In this document: piece by piece, positions 53,545 to 61,099 of the stretch | How positions within the stretch are numbered: the stretch's first letter is position 1 | How the letters are laid out: the number at the start of each line of letters is the position of its first letter | Assembly (NCBI RefSeq): GCF_963662555.1 | Contig: NZ_OY759719.1 | Coordinates: 764,985 to 828,984 of the forward strand | Reading direction: 5' to 3' | From: Thiomicrorhabdus sp. | GTDB lineage: Bacteria; Pseudomonadota; Gammaproteobacteria; Thiomicrospirales; Thiomicrospiraceae | Length of the DNA stretch: 64,000 bases | Notes under the pieces: model-generated | Told to the model about the DNA's origin: nothing | Database searches by the model: none | The model's input: the letters and a program-made list of their open reading frames with translations, nothing else | Made by a program: the position numbers and the translations under genes

Positions 53545-54843
53545 TTAAATTAAACTGCTTTCAATTGATTTTATTAAGCCATTGGTTAAGCTTTCTAGTT
53601 GTGTTTGAGGAATATTATAAGCAGGCATGGTATAGATAAGTTTGCCAAAAGGTCTTATCCAAACGCCGTTTTCTATAGCGGCAGCTTGAATGTCTGCTCC
53701 TAAATCATTTCTTTCTAATTCAATGACACCAATTGCACCCAGAACTCGCACATCTTTTACGCCCTCTAGCTTTTTTAGTGGTAATAGAGTTTCATTAAAA
53801 TGTGTCTCAATACGTTGAATATTATCCTGCCAAGGCGAGGCCATTAATACATCAATATTGGCAATCGCCGCTCGGCAAGCAAGAGGGTTGGCCATGTAGG
53901 TTGGGCCGTGTGCCAATATACCTGGTTGGCCTTGACTAATAGTTTCACTGATTTTACTAGTGGCTAAGGTCGCCGCTAAAGTGATATGTCCGCCTGTTAA
54001 TGTTTTACCTAAAGTTAGAATATCTGGTGAAATATCAGCCCATTCACAGGCAAACAGTTTGCCAGTACGGCCAAACCCAGTGGCAATTTCATCGGCAATC
54101 AGTAACACATCAAATTCATCGCACAATTGTCTAACCTGTTTCAAATAGTCAGGGCGGTAAAAACGCATACCACCAGCTCCTTGTACAATCGGCTCAATCG
54201 TTACTGCGGCGATTTCATTATGATGTTCTGCAAGAATGGCTTTGAACTGGGCGATGTCTTGATTGTCTGATTCAATCTCAAACCCCATTTGCGGAGCAGG
54301 TGCAAAGAAGTGTTTAGGCAGTAATTCAGAAAATAGACTATGCATGCCATTAACAGGGTCGCAAATGGCCATAGTGGCAAAGGTATCACCGTGATAACCA
54401 TTTTTAACAGTGAGTAATTTGTTTTTACCAGGCCTGGTTAAACTAATCCAATATTGCATGGCCATTTTAATGGCTACTTCCATGGCGACTGAACCAGAAT
54501 CAACAAAAAATACTTTTTCCAGGCCTGGGGGTGATAAATCGACTAAACGTTTGGCAAGTTCTATCGCAGGTTCATGTGTAAGACCGCCAAACATGATATG
54601 TGGCATGGTATCTATTTGCTCATGCATCGCTTGTTGAATTTTTGGATGATTATAACCATGTAAAGCCGCCCACCAGGATGACATACCATCAACCACCTCA
54701 CGATCATCTGCAAGTGTAATGATTGATCCTTGAGTCTTTTTCACACCAATCGCAGCAATGGGGTTAGGTAATTTGGCATAAGGGTGCCAAATGTGCTCTT
54801 GGTCGTATTGTAATCGTGCATTCCAATCGTTAAATGAATTCAT
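53545..54843 (-). CDS. bioA: Adenosylmethionine-8-amino-7-oxononanoate aminotransferase
   Basis: BioA makes 7,8-diaminopelargonic acid in biotin synthesis, using S-adenosylmethionine as amino donor and PLP as cofactor. The 432-residue protein has HIWHPYAK at the N terminus, GMSSWWAALHGYNHP, the PLP-site pattern LLIADEIATGFGRTG and the Schiff-base Lys in LTLGKTLTGG. The other biotin genes are not in the window. It carries one exact 12-bp palindrome (TRPGK) and a near-copy. An M42-like gene lies downstream on the same strand, and truC lies upstream. Confidence 0.97.
   Translation of the reverse strand: MNSFNDWNARLQYDQEHIWHPYAKLPNPIAAIGVKKTQGSIITLADDREVVDGMSSWWAALHGYNHPKIQQAMHEQIDTMPHIMFGGLTHEPAIELAKRLVDLSPPGLEKVFFVDSGSVAMEVAIKMAMQYWISLTRPGKNKLLTVKNGYHGDTFATMAICDPVNGMHSLFSELLPKHFFAPAPQMGFEIESDNQDIAQFKAILAEHHNEIAAVTIEPIVQGAGGMRFYRPDYLKQVRQLCDEFDVLLIADEIATGFGRTGKLFACEWADISPDILTLGKTLTGGHITLAATLATSKISETISQGQPGILAHGPTYMANPLACRAAIANIDVLMASPWQDNIQRIETHFNETLLPLKKLEGVKDVRVLGAIGVIELERNDLGADIQAAAIENGVWIRPFGKLIYTMPAYNIPQTQLESLTNGLIKSIESSLI
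54427..54438. repeat. ACCAGGCCTGGT palindrome, copy 12 (in bioA)
   Basis: Exact copy read on the minus strand in the Thr-Arg-Pro-Gly frame, the third possible frame. Confidence 0.9.
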
Positions 54844-54899
54844 ATATTGCTTACTTAGTTGTTCACTTTTAATTATTAAATAGATATTTAGGCTATCTT

Positions 54900-54911
54900 A
54901 CCAGGCCTGGT
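54900..54911. repeat. ACCAGGCCTGGT palindrome, copy 13 (intergenic)
   Basis: Exact copy three bases beyond the truC stop codon, in the 71-base spacer before bioA. Confidence 0.9.
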
Positions 54912-54914
54912 AAA

Positions 54915-55667
54915 TTAGAAATTCAACTTTTCTAAAGCAAGGGTAAAGCTGTTTTCTAGTGGTGCTTGAATCGTCATCGGTTCTAATGTTTGTGGGTGTG
55001 TGAATTCAAGAGTGGTAGCGGCTAAATAAAGTCTATGCTGACCAAGCCATTCATTAAAAAAATGGTTGTGGTGTCTATCACCATATTTCACATCACCAAT
55101 AATAGGATGATGTATATGGTTCATGTGGCGACGCAATTGATGTTTACGCCCAGTTTTAGGTTTAAGTTCTATCAAGGAGTAACGTTGCTGCTCATAGCGA
55201 CCAATCGTATGTTTCACCGTAGTTTGTCTTAAACAGGTATAGGCTGTCTCAGCCGATTGGGGTTCAAGTTGCTCTCGTTTGAGTTTTTCAGCAATCTTGT
55301 CTTTTTTATATTTTAATGCGTGGTCGATATAGCCACTCTCGTCTACCCAGCCTCTGCAAATAGCTTGATAGGTCTTATTAATAGTGTGACTCATAAACTG
55401 GTCACTGAGGTTTCTAGCAGTAACAGAGTCCAACGCAAAAAGTAATAATCCTGAGGTTGCTTTGTCTAAACGATGGATAGGGTAAACTTTTTGTCCAATT
55501 AGGTCACGAGTGATTTGAACAGCAAACTGGGTTTCGTGTTTATCAATTGGTGAACGATGAACCAACAGGCCTGCAGGTTTGTGAATTGCAACAATATAAT
55601 CATCTTGGTAGAGGATTTTAAGGTTATGTAATTGGCATTGAGTGAGCATGGTTCTGGTTTCTGACAT
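54915..55667 (-). CDS. truC: tRNA pseudouridine synthase (TruC-like, RluA family)
   Basis: TruC converts U65 in the T-arm of some tRNAs to pseudouridine. The 250-residue protein opens with LKILYQDDYIVAIHKPAGLLVHRS and has the catalytic Asp in HRLDKATSGLLLF. LKPKTGRKHQLRRHMNHIHHPIIGDVKYGD is the RluA-type C-terminal motif. The short length and the LVHRSPID segment favour TruC over the rRNA enzymes. Two candidate ATGs (55667, 55649) both lack a clear ribosome site. bioA follows on the same strand after a palindrome-bearing spacer. Confidence 0.88.
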   Translation of the reverse strand: MSETRTMLTQCQLHNLKILYQDDYIVAIHKPAGLLVHRSPIDKHETQFAVQITRDLIGQKVYPIHRLDKATSGLLLFALDSVTARNLSDQFMSHTINKTYQAICRGWVDESGYIDHALKYKKDKIAEKLKREQLEPQSAETAYTCLRQTTVKHTIGRYEQQRYSLIELKPKTGRKHQLRRHMNHIHHPIIGDVKYGDRHHNHFFNEWLGQHRLYLAATTLEFTHPQTLEPMTIQAPLENSFTLALEKLNF

Positions 55668-55904
55668 GTGTTAACAATAAATTTAAAAATTGGAATGTTT
55701 TTTATTTTATAGAAAAAATAGCAAACAAACCCTATTTAAGTCTGAAAAAACAACCACCAATAAATAAAAATGAAATAGGGATATTATTGGCTGTTTACAA
55801 TTAACTTATTGATTGTTAATATTTATTTTCAATTTGGACTATGAACATCTATTGTGGGCTGTGTACTGATTAGTATTTAAATTTAAAATATATTAAATTT
55901 AGTG

Positions 55905-55932
55905 TTGACAGGGTCTAATTAATCTATAAAAT
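55905..55932 (+). promoter_or_regulatory. Promoter of the tRNA-Tyr-Gly-Thr-tuf operon
   Basis: TTGACA (55905-55910) is a perfect -35. TAAAAT (55927-55932) is the -10 at a 16-base spacer. The start falls 10 or so bases before tRNA-Tyr. The bases before it (55668-55904) are AT-rich, and only weak inverted repeats such as CCAATAA/TTATTGG were noted. Confidence 0.75.
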
Positions 55933-55947
55933 ACGCACTCACAATTT

Positions 55948-56032
55948 GGAGGGTTTCCCGAGCGGCCAAAGGGGGCAGACTGTAAATCTGCTGGCTCAGC
56001 CTTCGGTGGTTCGAATCCACCACCCTCCACCA
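55948..56032 (+). tRNA. tRNA-Tyr (GTA)
   Basis: Class II tRNA of 85 bases. The acceptor GGAGGG pairs with CCCTCC, the anticodon GTA is at 55982-55984, and the long variable arm and CCA end are encoded. It is the first of three tRNA genes before tuf. Confidence 0.97.
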
Positions 56033-56037
56033 TATTT

Positions 56038-56112
56038 GCGGGTATCGTATATTGGCTATTACCTCGGCCTTCCAAGCCGATGAGAGGAGTTCGATTCTCC
56101 TTACCCGCTCCA
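56038..56112 (+). tRNA. tRNA-Gly (TCC)
   Basis: The acceptor GCGGGT pairs with ACCCGC. The anticodon loop CTTCCAA carries TCC at 56071-56073. The T-loop TTCGATT and CCA end are encoded. It lies five bases after tRNA-Tyr. Confidence 0.96.
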
Positions 56113-56175
56113 TATTTCAAAGGCTTTCTTTGTTAGTTTGTTAATTCAGATTGATGAAGAGGGCCTTTTTAATTT

Positions 56176-56251
56176 GCTCTTATAGCTCAGTAGGTAGAGC
56201 GCATCCATGGTAAGGATGAGGTCATCGGTTCGATTCCGATTAAGAGCTCCA
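56176..56251 (+). tRNA. tRNA-Thr (GGT)
   Basis: The acceptor GCTCTTA pairs with TAAGAGC. The anticodon GGT is at 56209-56211. The T-loop TTCGATT and CCA are encoded. It precedes the tuf start by 59 bases, as in the E. coli tufB operon. Confidence 0.96.
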
Positions 56252-56310
56252 GATTTTAATATTTGCATCGAGCTGTCTTGTACAGTCGCTGCTACTTAGG
56301 AGATTGCATC

Positions 56311-57501
56311 ATGGCAAAGGAAAAATTCGAACGCGCGAAATTGCATGTAAACGTTGGTACGATCGGTCACGTTGACCATGGTAAGACAACTCTTACAGCA
56401 GCACTAACAATTGTACAAGGTAAGAAGTTTGGTGGGGATATCAAAGATTTCGCATCTATCGATAACGCACCAGAAGAAAGAGATCGTGGTATCACTATCT
56501 CAACTTCACACGTTGAATATGAATCAGATACACGTCACTACGCACACGTAGACTGCCCAGGTCACGCCGACTATGTTAAAAACATGATCACTGGTGCTGC
56601 ACAGATGGACGGAGCAATCCTAGTATGTTCAGCAGCAGACGGACCAATGCCACAGACACGTGAGCACATCCTTCTATCACGTCAGGTAGGTGTACCATAC
56701 ATCGTAGTATTCCTAAACAAAGCTGACATGGTTGACGACGAAGAGCTAATGGAGCTAGTAGAAATGGAAGTTCGTGAACTTCTAGATATGTACGAATTCC
56801 CAGGTGACGATACTCCAGTAATCATCGGTTCAGCTACTTTAGCAATCGCTGGTGACGAATCAGAGATCGGTGCTCCTGCTATCGGACGTTTAGTAGACGC
56901 TCTAGATGCATACATCCCAGATCCTACTCGTGAAACAGACAAGCCATTCCTAATGCCTGTAGAAGATATCTTCTCAATCCAAGGTCGTGGAACAGTAGCA
57001 ACTGGACGTGTAGAAACTGGTGTAGTAAAAGTTGGTGAAGAAATCGAAATCGTAGGTATTCGCCCAACTCAAACAACAACAGTTACTGGTGTAGAAATGT
57101 TCCGTAAGCTTCTAGACCAAGGTGAAGCTGGTGACAACGTAGGTATCCTATTACGTGGTACTAAGCGTGAAGACATCGAGCGTGGTCAAGTTCTAGCACA
57201 CAAAGGTTCTGTTACTCCACATACTAAGTTTGAAGCAGAAGTATATGTACTAGGTAAAGATGAAGGTGGACGTCACACTCCATTCTTTAACGGATACCGT
57301 CCACAGTTCTACTTCCGTACAACGGATGTAACTGGTGCATGTGAATTACCAGCAGGAACAGAAATGGTAATGCCTGGTGATAACGTACAAATGACTGTAG
57401 AGTTAATCAACCCAATCGCGATGTCAGAAGGTTTACGTTTTGCCATCCGTGAAGGTGGACGTACAGTTGGTGCAGGTGTTGTTGCTAAAATTATTGACTA
57501 A
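56311..57501 (+). CDS. tuf: Elongation factor Tu
   Basis: EF-Tu carries aminoacyl-tRNA to the ribosome in its GTP form. The 396-residue protein starts [20 protein letters not shown] and has G1 GHVDHGKT, G3 DCPGH, G4 NKAD and the domain-2/3 motifs. An open frame begins upstream at 56263, within the leader after tRNA-Thr. AGGAGA before the ATG at 56311 marks the true start. Its codon use is strongly biased, with many CTA leucine and GTA valine codons compared with the neighbouring ribosomal genes. The upstream tRNA genes are expected in the same transcript. Confidence 0.98.
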   Translation: MAKEKFERAKLHVNVGTIGHVDHGKTTLTAALTIVQGKKFGGDIKDFASIDNAPEERDRGITISTSHVEYESDTRHYAHVDCPGHADYVKNMITGAAQMDGAILVCSAADGPMPQTREHILLSRQVGVPYIVVFLNKADMVDDEELMELVEMEVRELLDMYEFPGDDTPVIIGSATLAIAGDESEIGAPAIGRLVDALDAYIPDPTRETDKPFLMPVEDIFSIQGRGTVATGRVETGVVKVGEEIEIVGIRPTQTTTVTGVEMFRKLLDQGEAGDNVGILLRGTKREDIERGQVLAHKGSVTPHTKFEAEVYVLGKDEGGRHTPFFNGYRPQFYFRTTDVTGACELPAGTEMVMPGDNVQMTVELINPIAMSEGLRFAIREGGRTVGAGVVAKIID

Positions 57502-57520
57502 TTTTAGTATTAAATAGCAC

Positions 57521-57549
57521 TTGCTCTAGCAAGAAAAGGGGGGTATAAT
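57521..57549 (+). promoter_or_regulatory. Promoter inside the tuf terminator
   Basis: TTGCTC (57521-57526) and a perfect TATAAT (57544-57549) are spaced 17 bases. The -10 lies in the loop of the tuf terminator hairpin. It would start transcription near 57556, before tRNA-Trp. Confidence 0.6.
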
Positions 57550-57560
57550 CCCCTTTTTTT
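57534..57560 (+). terminator. Rho-independent terminator of tuf
   Basis: Stem AAAAGGGG/CCCCTTTT, loop GGTATAAT, and seven T residues. The loop contains the -10 box of the next promoter. Confidence 0.85.
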
Positions 57561-57573
57561 GTGAATACACTTC

Positions 57574-57650
57574 AGGGGTATAGCTCCAATTGGTAGAGCA
57601 CCGGATTCCAAATCCGGGTGTTGGGAGTTCGAATCTCTCTACCCCTGCCA
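57574..57650 (+). tRNA. tRNA-Trp (CCA)
   Basis: The acceptor AGGGGTA pairs with TACCCCT. The anticodon CCA is at 57608-57610. The T-loop TTCGAAT and CCA end are encoded. tRNA-Trp before secE is the usual gammaproteobacterial arrangement. Confidence 0.97.
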
Positions 57651-57657
57651 CATTCCT

Positions 57658-57693
57658 AACGACCTGCATTTTATTGAAATGCGGGTCGTTTTT
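57658..57693 (+). terminator. Terminator-like hairpin between tRNA-Trp and secE
   Basis: Stem AACGACC-T-GCATTT / AAATGC-G-GGTCGTT with loop TATTG, followed by a T run. It could end tRNA-Trp transcripts or act as an attenuator before secE; no other promoter is visible in the 20 bases before secE. Confidence 0.6.
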
Positions 57694-57713
57694 AATTTAG
57701 CTGATAGATATAT

Positions 57714-58097
57714 ATGAGTAAAGAATTAGAAAGTCAAAGTAACTCGAGCTCGCTAGATACCGTAAAGATGGTTTTATCATTATTGGTTTTAGTTGGTTCT
57801 TTAGTTGGATATTACATGTTTCCAGATGTTCATCCGGTGATTCGTGTATTAGGCGTTGTTGTTGGTGCAGCAATTGCGATTTTTATTCTTTATCAAACTT
57901 CTGTTGGTAAAAGCTGGTTTCATTACCTATCGCTTGCTAAGCGAGAAGTTCGTCAGGTTGTATGGCCTACACGTCCTGAAACTGTGCAGATGACATTAAT
58001 TGTCTTTGTAGTTGTTATTTTAATGGGTATCTTTTTGTGGTTAGTTGACATGTTCTTTTTATGGGCAGTTAAATTATTAACAGGGCAAGGTGGTTAA
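57714..58097 (+). CDS. secE: Preprotein translocase subunit SecE
   Basis: SecE is the essential clamp subunit of the SecYEG channel. The 127-residue protein has the three membrane helices of the E. coli form and the conserved cytoplasmic amphipathic helix and hinge ([19 protein letters not shown]). The third helix is [19 protein letters not shown]. It directly precedes nusG, with one base between stop and ATG. The leader is short and has only a weak ribosome site. Confidence 0.96.
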   Translation: MSKELESQSNSSSLDTVKMVLSLLVLVGSLVGYYMFPDVHPVIRVLGVVVGAAIAIFILYQTSVGKSWFHYLSLAKREVRQVVWPTRPETVQMTLIVFVVVILMGIFLWLVDMFFLWAVKLLTGQGG

Positions 58098-58098
58098 G

Positions 58099-58632
58099 AT
58101 GGCTCAAAGATGGTATGTCGTACATGCTTATTCAGGTTATGAGAATAAAGTAAAAAATGCACTTGCAGAATATGTTGAGCGTGCAGGGTTGGAAGATTCA
58201 TTTGGTGAAATCTTAGTTCCTTCAGAAGAGGTTGTTGAGATTCGTGATGGGAAAAAGCGTACTAGTGAGCGTAAATTCTTCCCTGGGTATGTTTTAGTGC
58301 AAATGGAAATGAATGAAGATTCATGGCATTTGGTTAAAAGTGTTCCGCAGGTTATGGGTTTCATTGGTGGTACTAGTGATCGTCCGGCACCTATTTCTCA
58401 GAAAGAAGTTGATCGTATTTTACAACGTGTAGAAACTAGTGTTGATAAGCCGCGTCCTAAGGTTATTTATGAGCCAGGTGAAATGGTTCGTGTAATAGAT
58501 GGACCGTTTAAAGAGTTTGAAGCGGTTATTGAAAACGTGGATTACGATAAAAATAAGTTACAAGTTTCTGTATTAATTTTTGGTCGTTCAACTCCGGTTG
58601 AACTTGAGTTTACTCAAGTAGAGAAAATTTAA
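58099..58632 (+). CDS. nusG: Transcription termination/antitermination factor NusG
   Basis: NusG binds RNA polymerase and joins it to Rho or the ribosome. The 177-residue protein opens [19 protein letters not shown] (NGN domain), contains [15 protein letters not shown] and ends with a KOW domain ([21 protein letters not shown]). Three codons of open frame precede the ATG and overlap secE; starting at 58099 gives the usual MAQRWY. It is followed by rplK after a 55-base leader, which may hold the L1 autoregulatory site. Confidence 0.97.
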   Translation: MAQRWYVVHAYSGYENKVKNALAEYVERAGLEDSFGEILVPSEEVVEIRDGKKRTSERKFFPGYVLVQMEMNEDSWHLVKSVPQVMGFIGGTSDRPAPISQKEVDRILQRVETSVDKPRPKVIYEPGEMVRVIDGPFKEFEAVIENVDYDKNKLQVSVLIFGRSTPVELEFTQVEKI

Positions 58633-58687
58633 TACTTATTTAAGTCTGGGGAGCTGAAAGGCGTTATTACCCGAATAGGAGAAAATC

Positions 58688-59116
58688 ATGGCTAAGAAGA
58701 TCCAAGCCTATATTAAGTTGCAAGTACCTGCTGGTGCTGCAAACCCTAGTCCACCAGTTGGTCCTGCATTAGGTCAACACGGTGTTAATATCATGGAATT
58801 CTGTAAAGCATTTAACGCTCAGACTCAGAGTCTTGAAGCTAAGATGCCTATTCCAGTAGTTATTACTGTATATAGTGATAAAAGTTTTACATTCATTACT
58901 AAAACTCCTCCTGCTTCAATCCTTCTTAAGAAGGCTGCTGGTATCAAGAGTGGTTCAGCTATTCCTAACGTAAACAAAGTTGGAACAGTAACTCGTGCGC
59001 AGTTAGAAGAAATTGCAAATACTAAAATGGCGGATTTGAACGCTAATGACCTTGACGCTGCAGTAAATATCATTGCTGGTTCTGCGCGTTCAATGGGCTT
59101 AGTGGTAGAGGGTTAA
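58688..59116 (+). CDS. rplK: 50S ribosomal protein L11
   Basis: L11 binds the GTPase-associated region of 23S rRNA. The 142-residue protein opens [43 protein letters not shown] in family fashion (Pro-rich N domain) and ends with the rRNA-binding C domain [29 protein letters not shown] is directly before the ATG. It is translationally close to rplA (four bases). Confidence 0.98.
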   Translation: MAKKIQAYIKLQVPAGAANPSPPVGPALGQHGVNIMEFCKAFNAQTQSLEAKMPIPVVITVYSDKSFTFITKTPPASILLKKAAGIKSGSAIPNVNKVGTVTRAQLEEIANTKMADLNANDLDAAVNIIAGSARSMGLVVEG

Positions 59117-59120
59117 TAAA

Positions 59121-59810
59121 ATGGCAAAACTAACTAAAAAACAAAAAGTTTGGGCTGAACGCGTTGATCGTAATGCTTCTTATGACCTAGTTGAAGGTAT
59201 TAACATTGTTAAAGACTTAGCAAATTCTAAATTTGTTGAATCTGTAGATGTTGCTATTCGTTTAGGTATTGATCCACGTAAATCTGATCAGGTTGTTCGT
59301 GGTGCAACAGTTATGCCTAATGGTACTGGTAAAACTGTACGTATTGCTGTATTTACTGGTGAAGCTAACCAAGCTGCTGCAAAAGAAGCTGGTGCTGATT
59401 TTGTTGGTATGGAAGAGTTAGCTGACGAAATTAAAAAAGGCATGATGGATTTTGACGTTGTAATCGCGTCTCCTGATGCTATGCGTGTTGTTGGTATGTT
59501 AGGTCAGGTTCTAGGTCCACGTGGTCTTATGCCTAACCCTAAAACTGGTACTGTAACTCCTGATATAGTTGGTGCTATCAATAATGCTAAAGCTGGTCAA
59601 GTTCGTTTCCGTGCTGATAAAGCAGGTATTATTCATGCCTCAATCGGTACTGTTTCTTTTGAAGCTGACAAGCTTAAAGAAAATTTAAATGCCTTAATGG
59701 AAGACCTAAACAAAGCTAAGCCAGCTTCTGCAAAGGGTGTTTACGTTAAGAAAGTGACTATTTCTTCTACAATGGGTCCAGGCCTAGTAGTTGATCAGTC
59801 AACACTATAA
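59121..59810 (+). CDS. rplA: 50S ribosomal protein L1
   Basis: L1 forms the mobile stalk at the E site and represses its own operon by binding mRNA. The 229-residue protein contains [39 protein letters not shown] and the C-terminal [14 protein letters not shown]. It follows rplK by four bases. A hairpin (59818-59838) lies just after the stop codon. Confidence 0.98.
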   Translation: MAKLTKKQKVWAERVDRNASYDLVEGINIVKDLANSKFVESVDVAIRLGIDPRKSDQVVRGATVMPNGTGKTVRIAVFTGEANQAAAKEAGADFVGMEELADEIKKGMMDFDVVIASPDAMRVVGMLGQVLGPRGLMPNPKTGTVTPDIVGAINNAKAGQVRFRADKAGIIHASIGTVSFEADKLKENLNALMEDLNKAKPASAKGVYVKKVTISSTMGPGLVVDQSTL

Positions 59811-59998
59811 TGATGGTTGCACCAATTAATTTGGTGCAGACATTATTTGCGAATCGAGTCTCCTTTATTCCTAATAGGTTGAAAGTGAGTGCTCATCGCA
59901 GACCGTAGGCGAGTGTAAAACATACACTCTTAATAGATTTAAGCCTGCGTAGATGGAAGAGTTCAATGTTTTGAGTATTGAACTGTTTTGGAGGTTAT
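59811..59998 (+). promoter_or_regulatory. L10 leader region and rplA 3' hairpin
   Basis: The 188-base spacer holds an 8-bp hairpin TGCACCAA/TTGGTGCA (59818-59838) right after rplA. It then holds a structured leader with the segments expected of the L10-L7/L12-binding autoregulatory RNA that controls rplJL translation (paired arms GAGTGT/ACACTC around 59921-59930, and AGTTCAAT/ATTGAACT before the ribosome site). Identification as the L10 leader rests on position and fold, not on a covariance search. Confidence 0.65.
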
Positions 59999-60499
59999 AT
60001 GGCGCTCAATATCGAAGATAAAAAGCTGGTCGTAGAAGAAGTTTCTGCTGTTGTAGCAGGTGCAGGTTCAATGATTACAGCTGAATATCGTGGTTTGACT
60101 GTAGAGCAAATGACCCAGTTACGTGCAAAAGCACGTGCGGCAAATGTACAAGTACGTGTTGTTAAAAATACGCTTGCACGTCGTGCGGTAGCTGGTACTA
60201 AGTTTGAAGACATGGCGGATACCTTTACAGGTCCTCTAGTGTTTGCATGGTCTGGTGAAGAACTAGGTAATGCTGCACGTGTTTTCAAAGATTTCGCTAA
60301 AGATAATGATGCACTTATTGTGAACTCATTATCTATCGGTGAAGGTGTAATGGACGCTAGCCAGCTAGCGGTTGTTGCTGCTCTACCTACTTACGATGAA
60401 GCTGTTGCTAAACTTCTATTTGTTATGAAAGAACCTGTTGCTAAGTTGGCTCGTGCCCTTGCAGCGGTTAAAGAACAAAAAGAAGCTGAAGCAGCTTAA
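59999..60499 (+). CDS. rplJ: 50S ribosomal protein L10
   Basis: L10 anchors the L7/L12 stalk to 23S rRNA. The 166-residue protein begins MALNIEDKKLVVEEV and contains EYRGLTVEQMTQLRAKAR and VKNTLARRAV, the standard L10 pattern, with the C-terminal helix for L12 dimers (VMKEPVAKLARALAAVKEQKE). The open frame starts earlier (59978), but GGAGG seven bases before the ATG at 59999 supports this start. It follows the L10 leader and precedes rplL. Confidence 0.98.
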   Translation: MALNIEDKKLVVEEVSAVVAGAGSMITAEYRGLTVEQMTQLRAKARAANVQVRVVKNTLARRAVAGTKFEDMADTFTGPLVFAWSGEELGNAARVFKDFAKDNDALIVNSLSIGEGVMDASQLAVVAALPTYDEAVAKLLFVMKEPVAKLARALAAVKEQKEAEAA

Positions 60500-60552
60500 A
60501 TTTTTATTAAACGTTAAATCGTTTTACCCTATTAAATATTTGGAGATTTCAA

Positions 60553-60924
60553 ATGTCTGTATCACAAAATGATATTTTAGAAGCAGTTGCAGCGATGTCT
60601 GTAATGGAAGTTGTAGAATTAGTTTCTGCAATGGAAGAGAAATTTGGTGTATCTGCAGCAGCTATGGTTGCTTCAGGTCCTGCTGGTGATGCTGGTGCTG
60701 GCGCAGAAGCTCAAACTGAGTTTGATGTTGTTCTTACTGGTGCCGGTGCTAACAAAGTTGCAGCAATCAAAGCTGTACGTGGAGCAACTGGTCTAGGTCT
60801 TAAAGAAGCTAAAGAAGCTGTAGAAAGCGCTCCTTTCACTTTGAAAGAAGGTGTTTCTAAAGAAGAAGCTGATGCATTAGCTAACGAGCTTAAAGAAGCT
60901 GGTATCGAAGTAGAAGTAAAATAA
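60553..60924 (+). CDS. rplL: 50S ribosomal protein L7/L12
   Basis: L7/L12 forms the multi-copy stalk that recruits translation GTPases. The 123-residue protein has the N-terminal dimer domain ([28 protein letters not shown]), an Ala/Gly hinge ([13 protein letters not shown]) and the C-terminal domain with the highly conserved [29 protein letters not shown] precedes the ATG. It is cotranscribed with rplJ. A hairpin separates it from rpoB. Confidence 0.98.
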   Translation: MSVSQNDILEAVAAMSVMEVVELVSAMEEKFGVSAAAMVASGPAGDAGAGAEAQTEFDVVLTGAGANKVAAIKAVRGATGLGLKEAKEAVESAPFTLKEGVSKEEADALANELKEAGIEVEVK

Positions 60925-60957
60925 TTCTGCTTTAACCGCTGATTTACAGCATGAAAT

Positions 60958-60984
60958 GGCTGGCGTTTTTGCGTCGGCCTTTTC
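60958..60984 (+). terminator. Attenuator hairpin between rplL and rpoB
   Basis: Stem GGCTGGCG/CGTCGGCC (two G-U pairs) with a 6-base loop, followed by TTTTCG. It lies where E. coli has the partial terminator that lowers rpoBC relative to rplL. Confidence 0.6.
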
Positions 60985-61099
60985 GTGTTTTTAAAGTGTG
61001 TAAAAGTGTGCTAGATATTTTATCGAGCTACCACAGTTTTATGCATTACCGGGTGAAAGAAATTTCGCTCTACTGACAATCTTATCGTCGAGGTAAACG

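Noticed and set aside
55899-56120. Minus-strand ORFs across the tRNA genes
   Set aside because: They are spurious proteins made from reading tRNA-Tyr and tRNA-Gly genes in antisense, a well-known annotation artefact.
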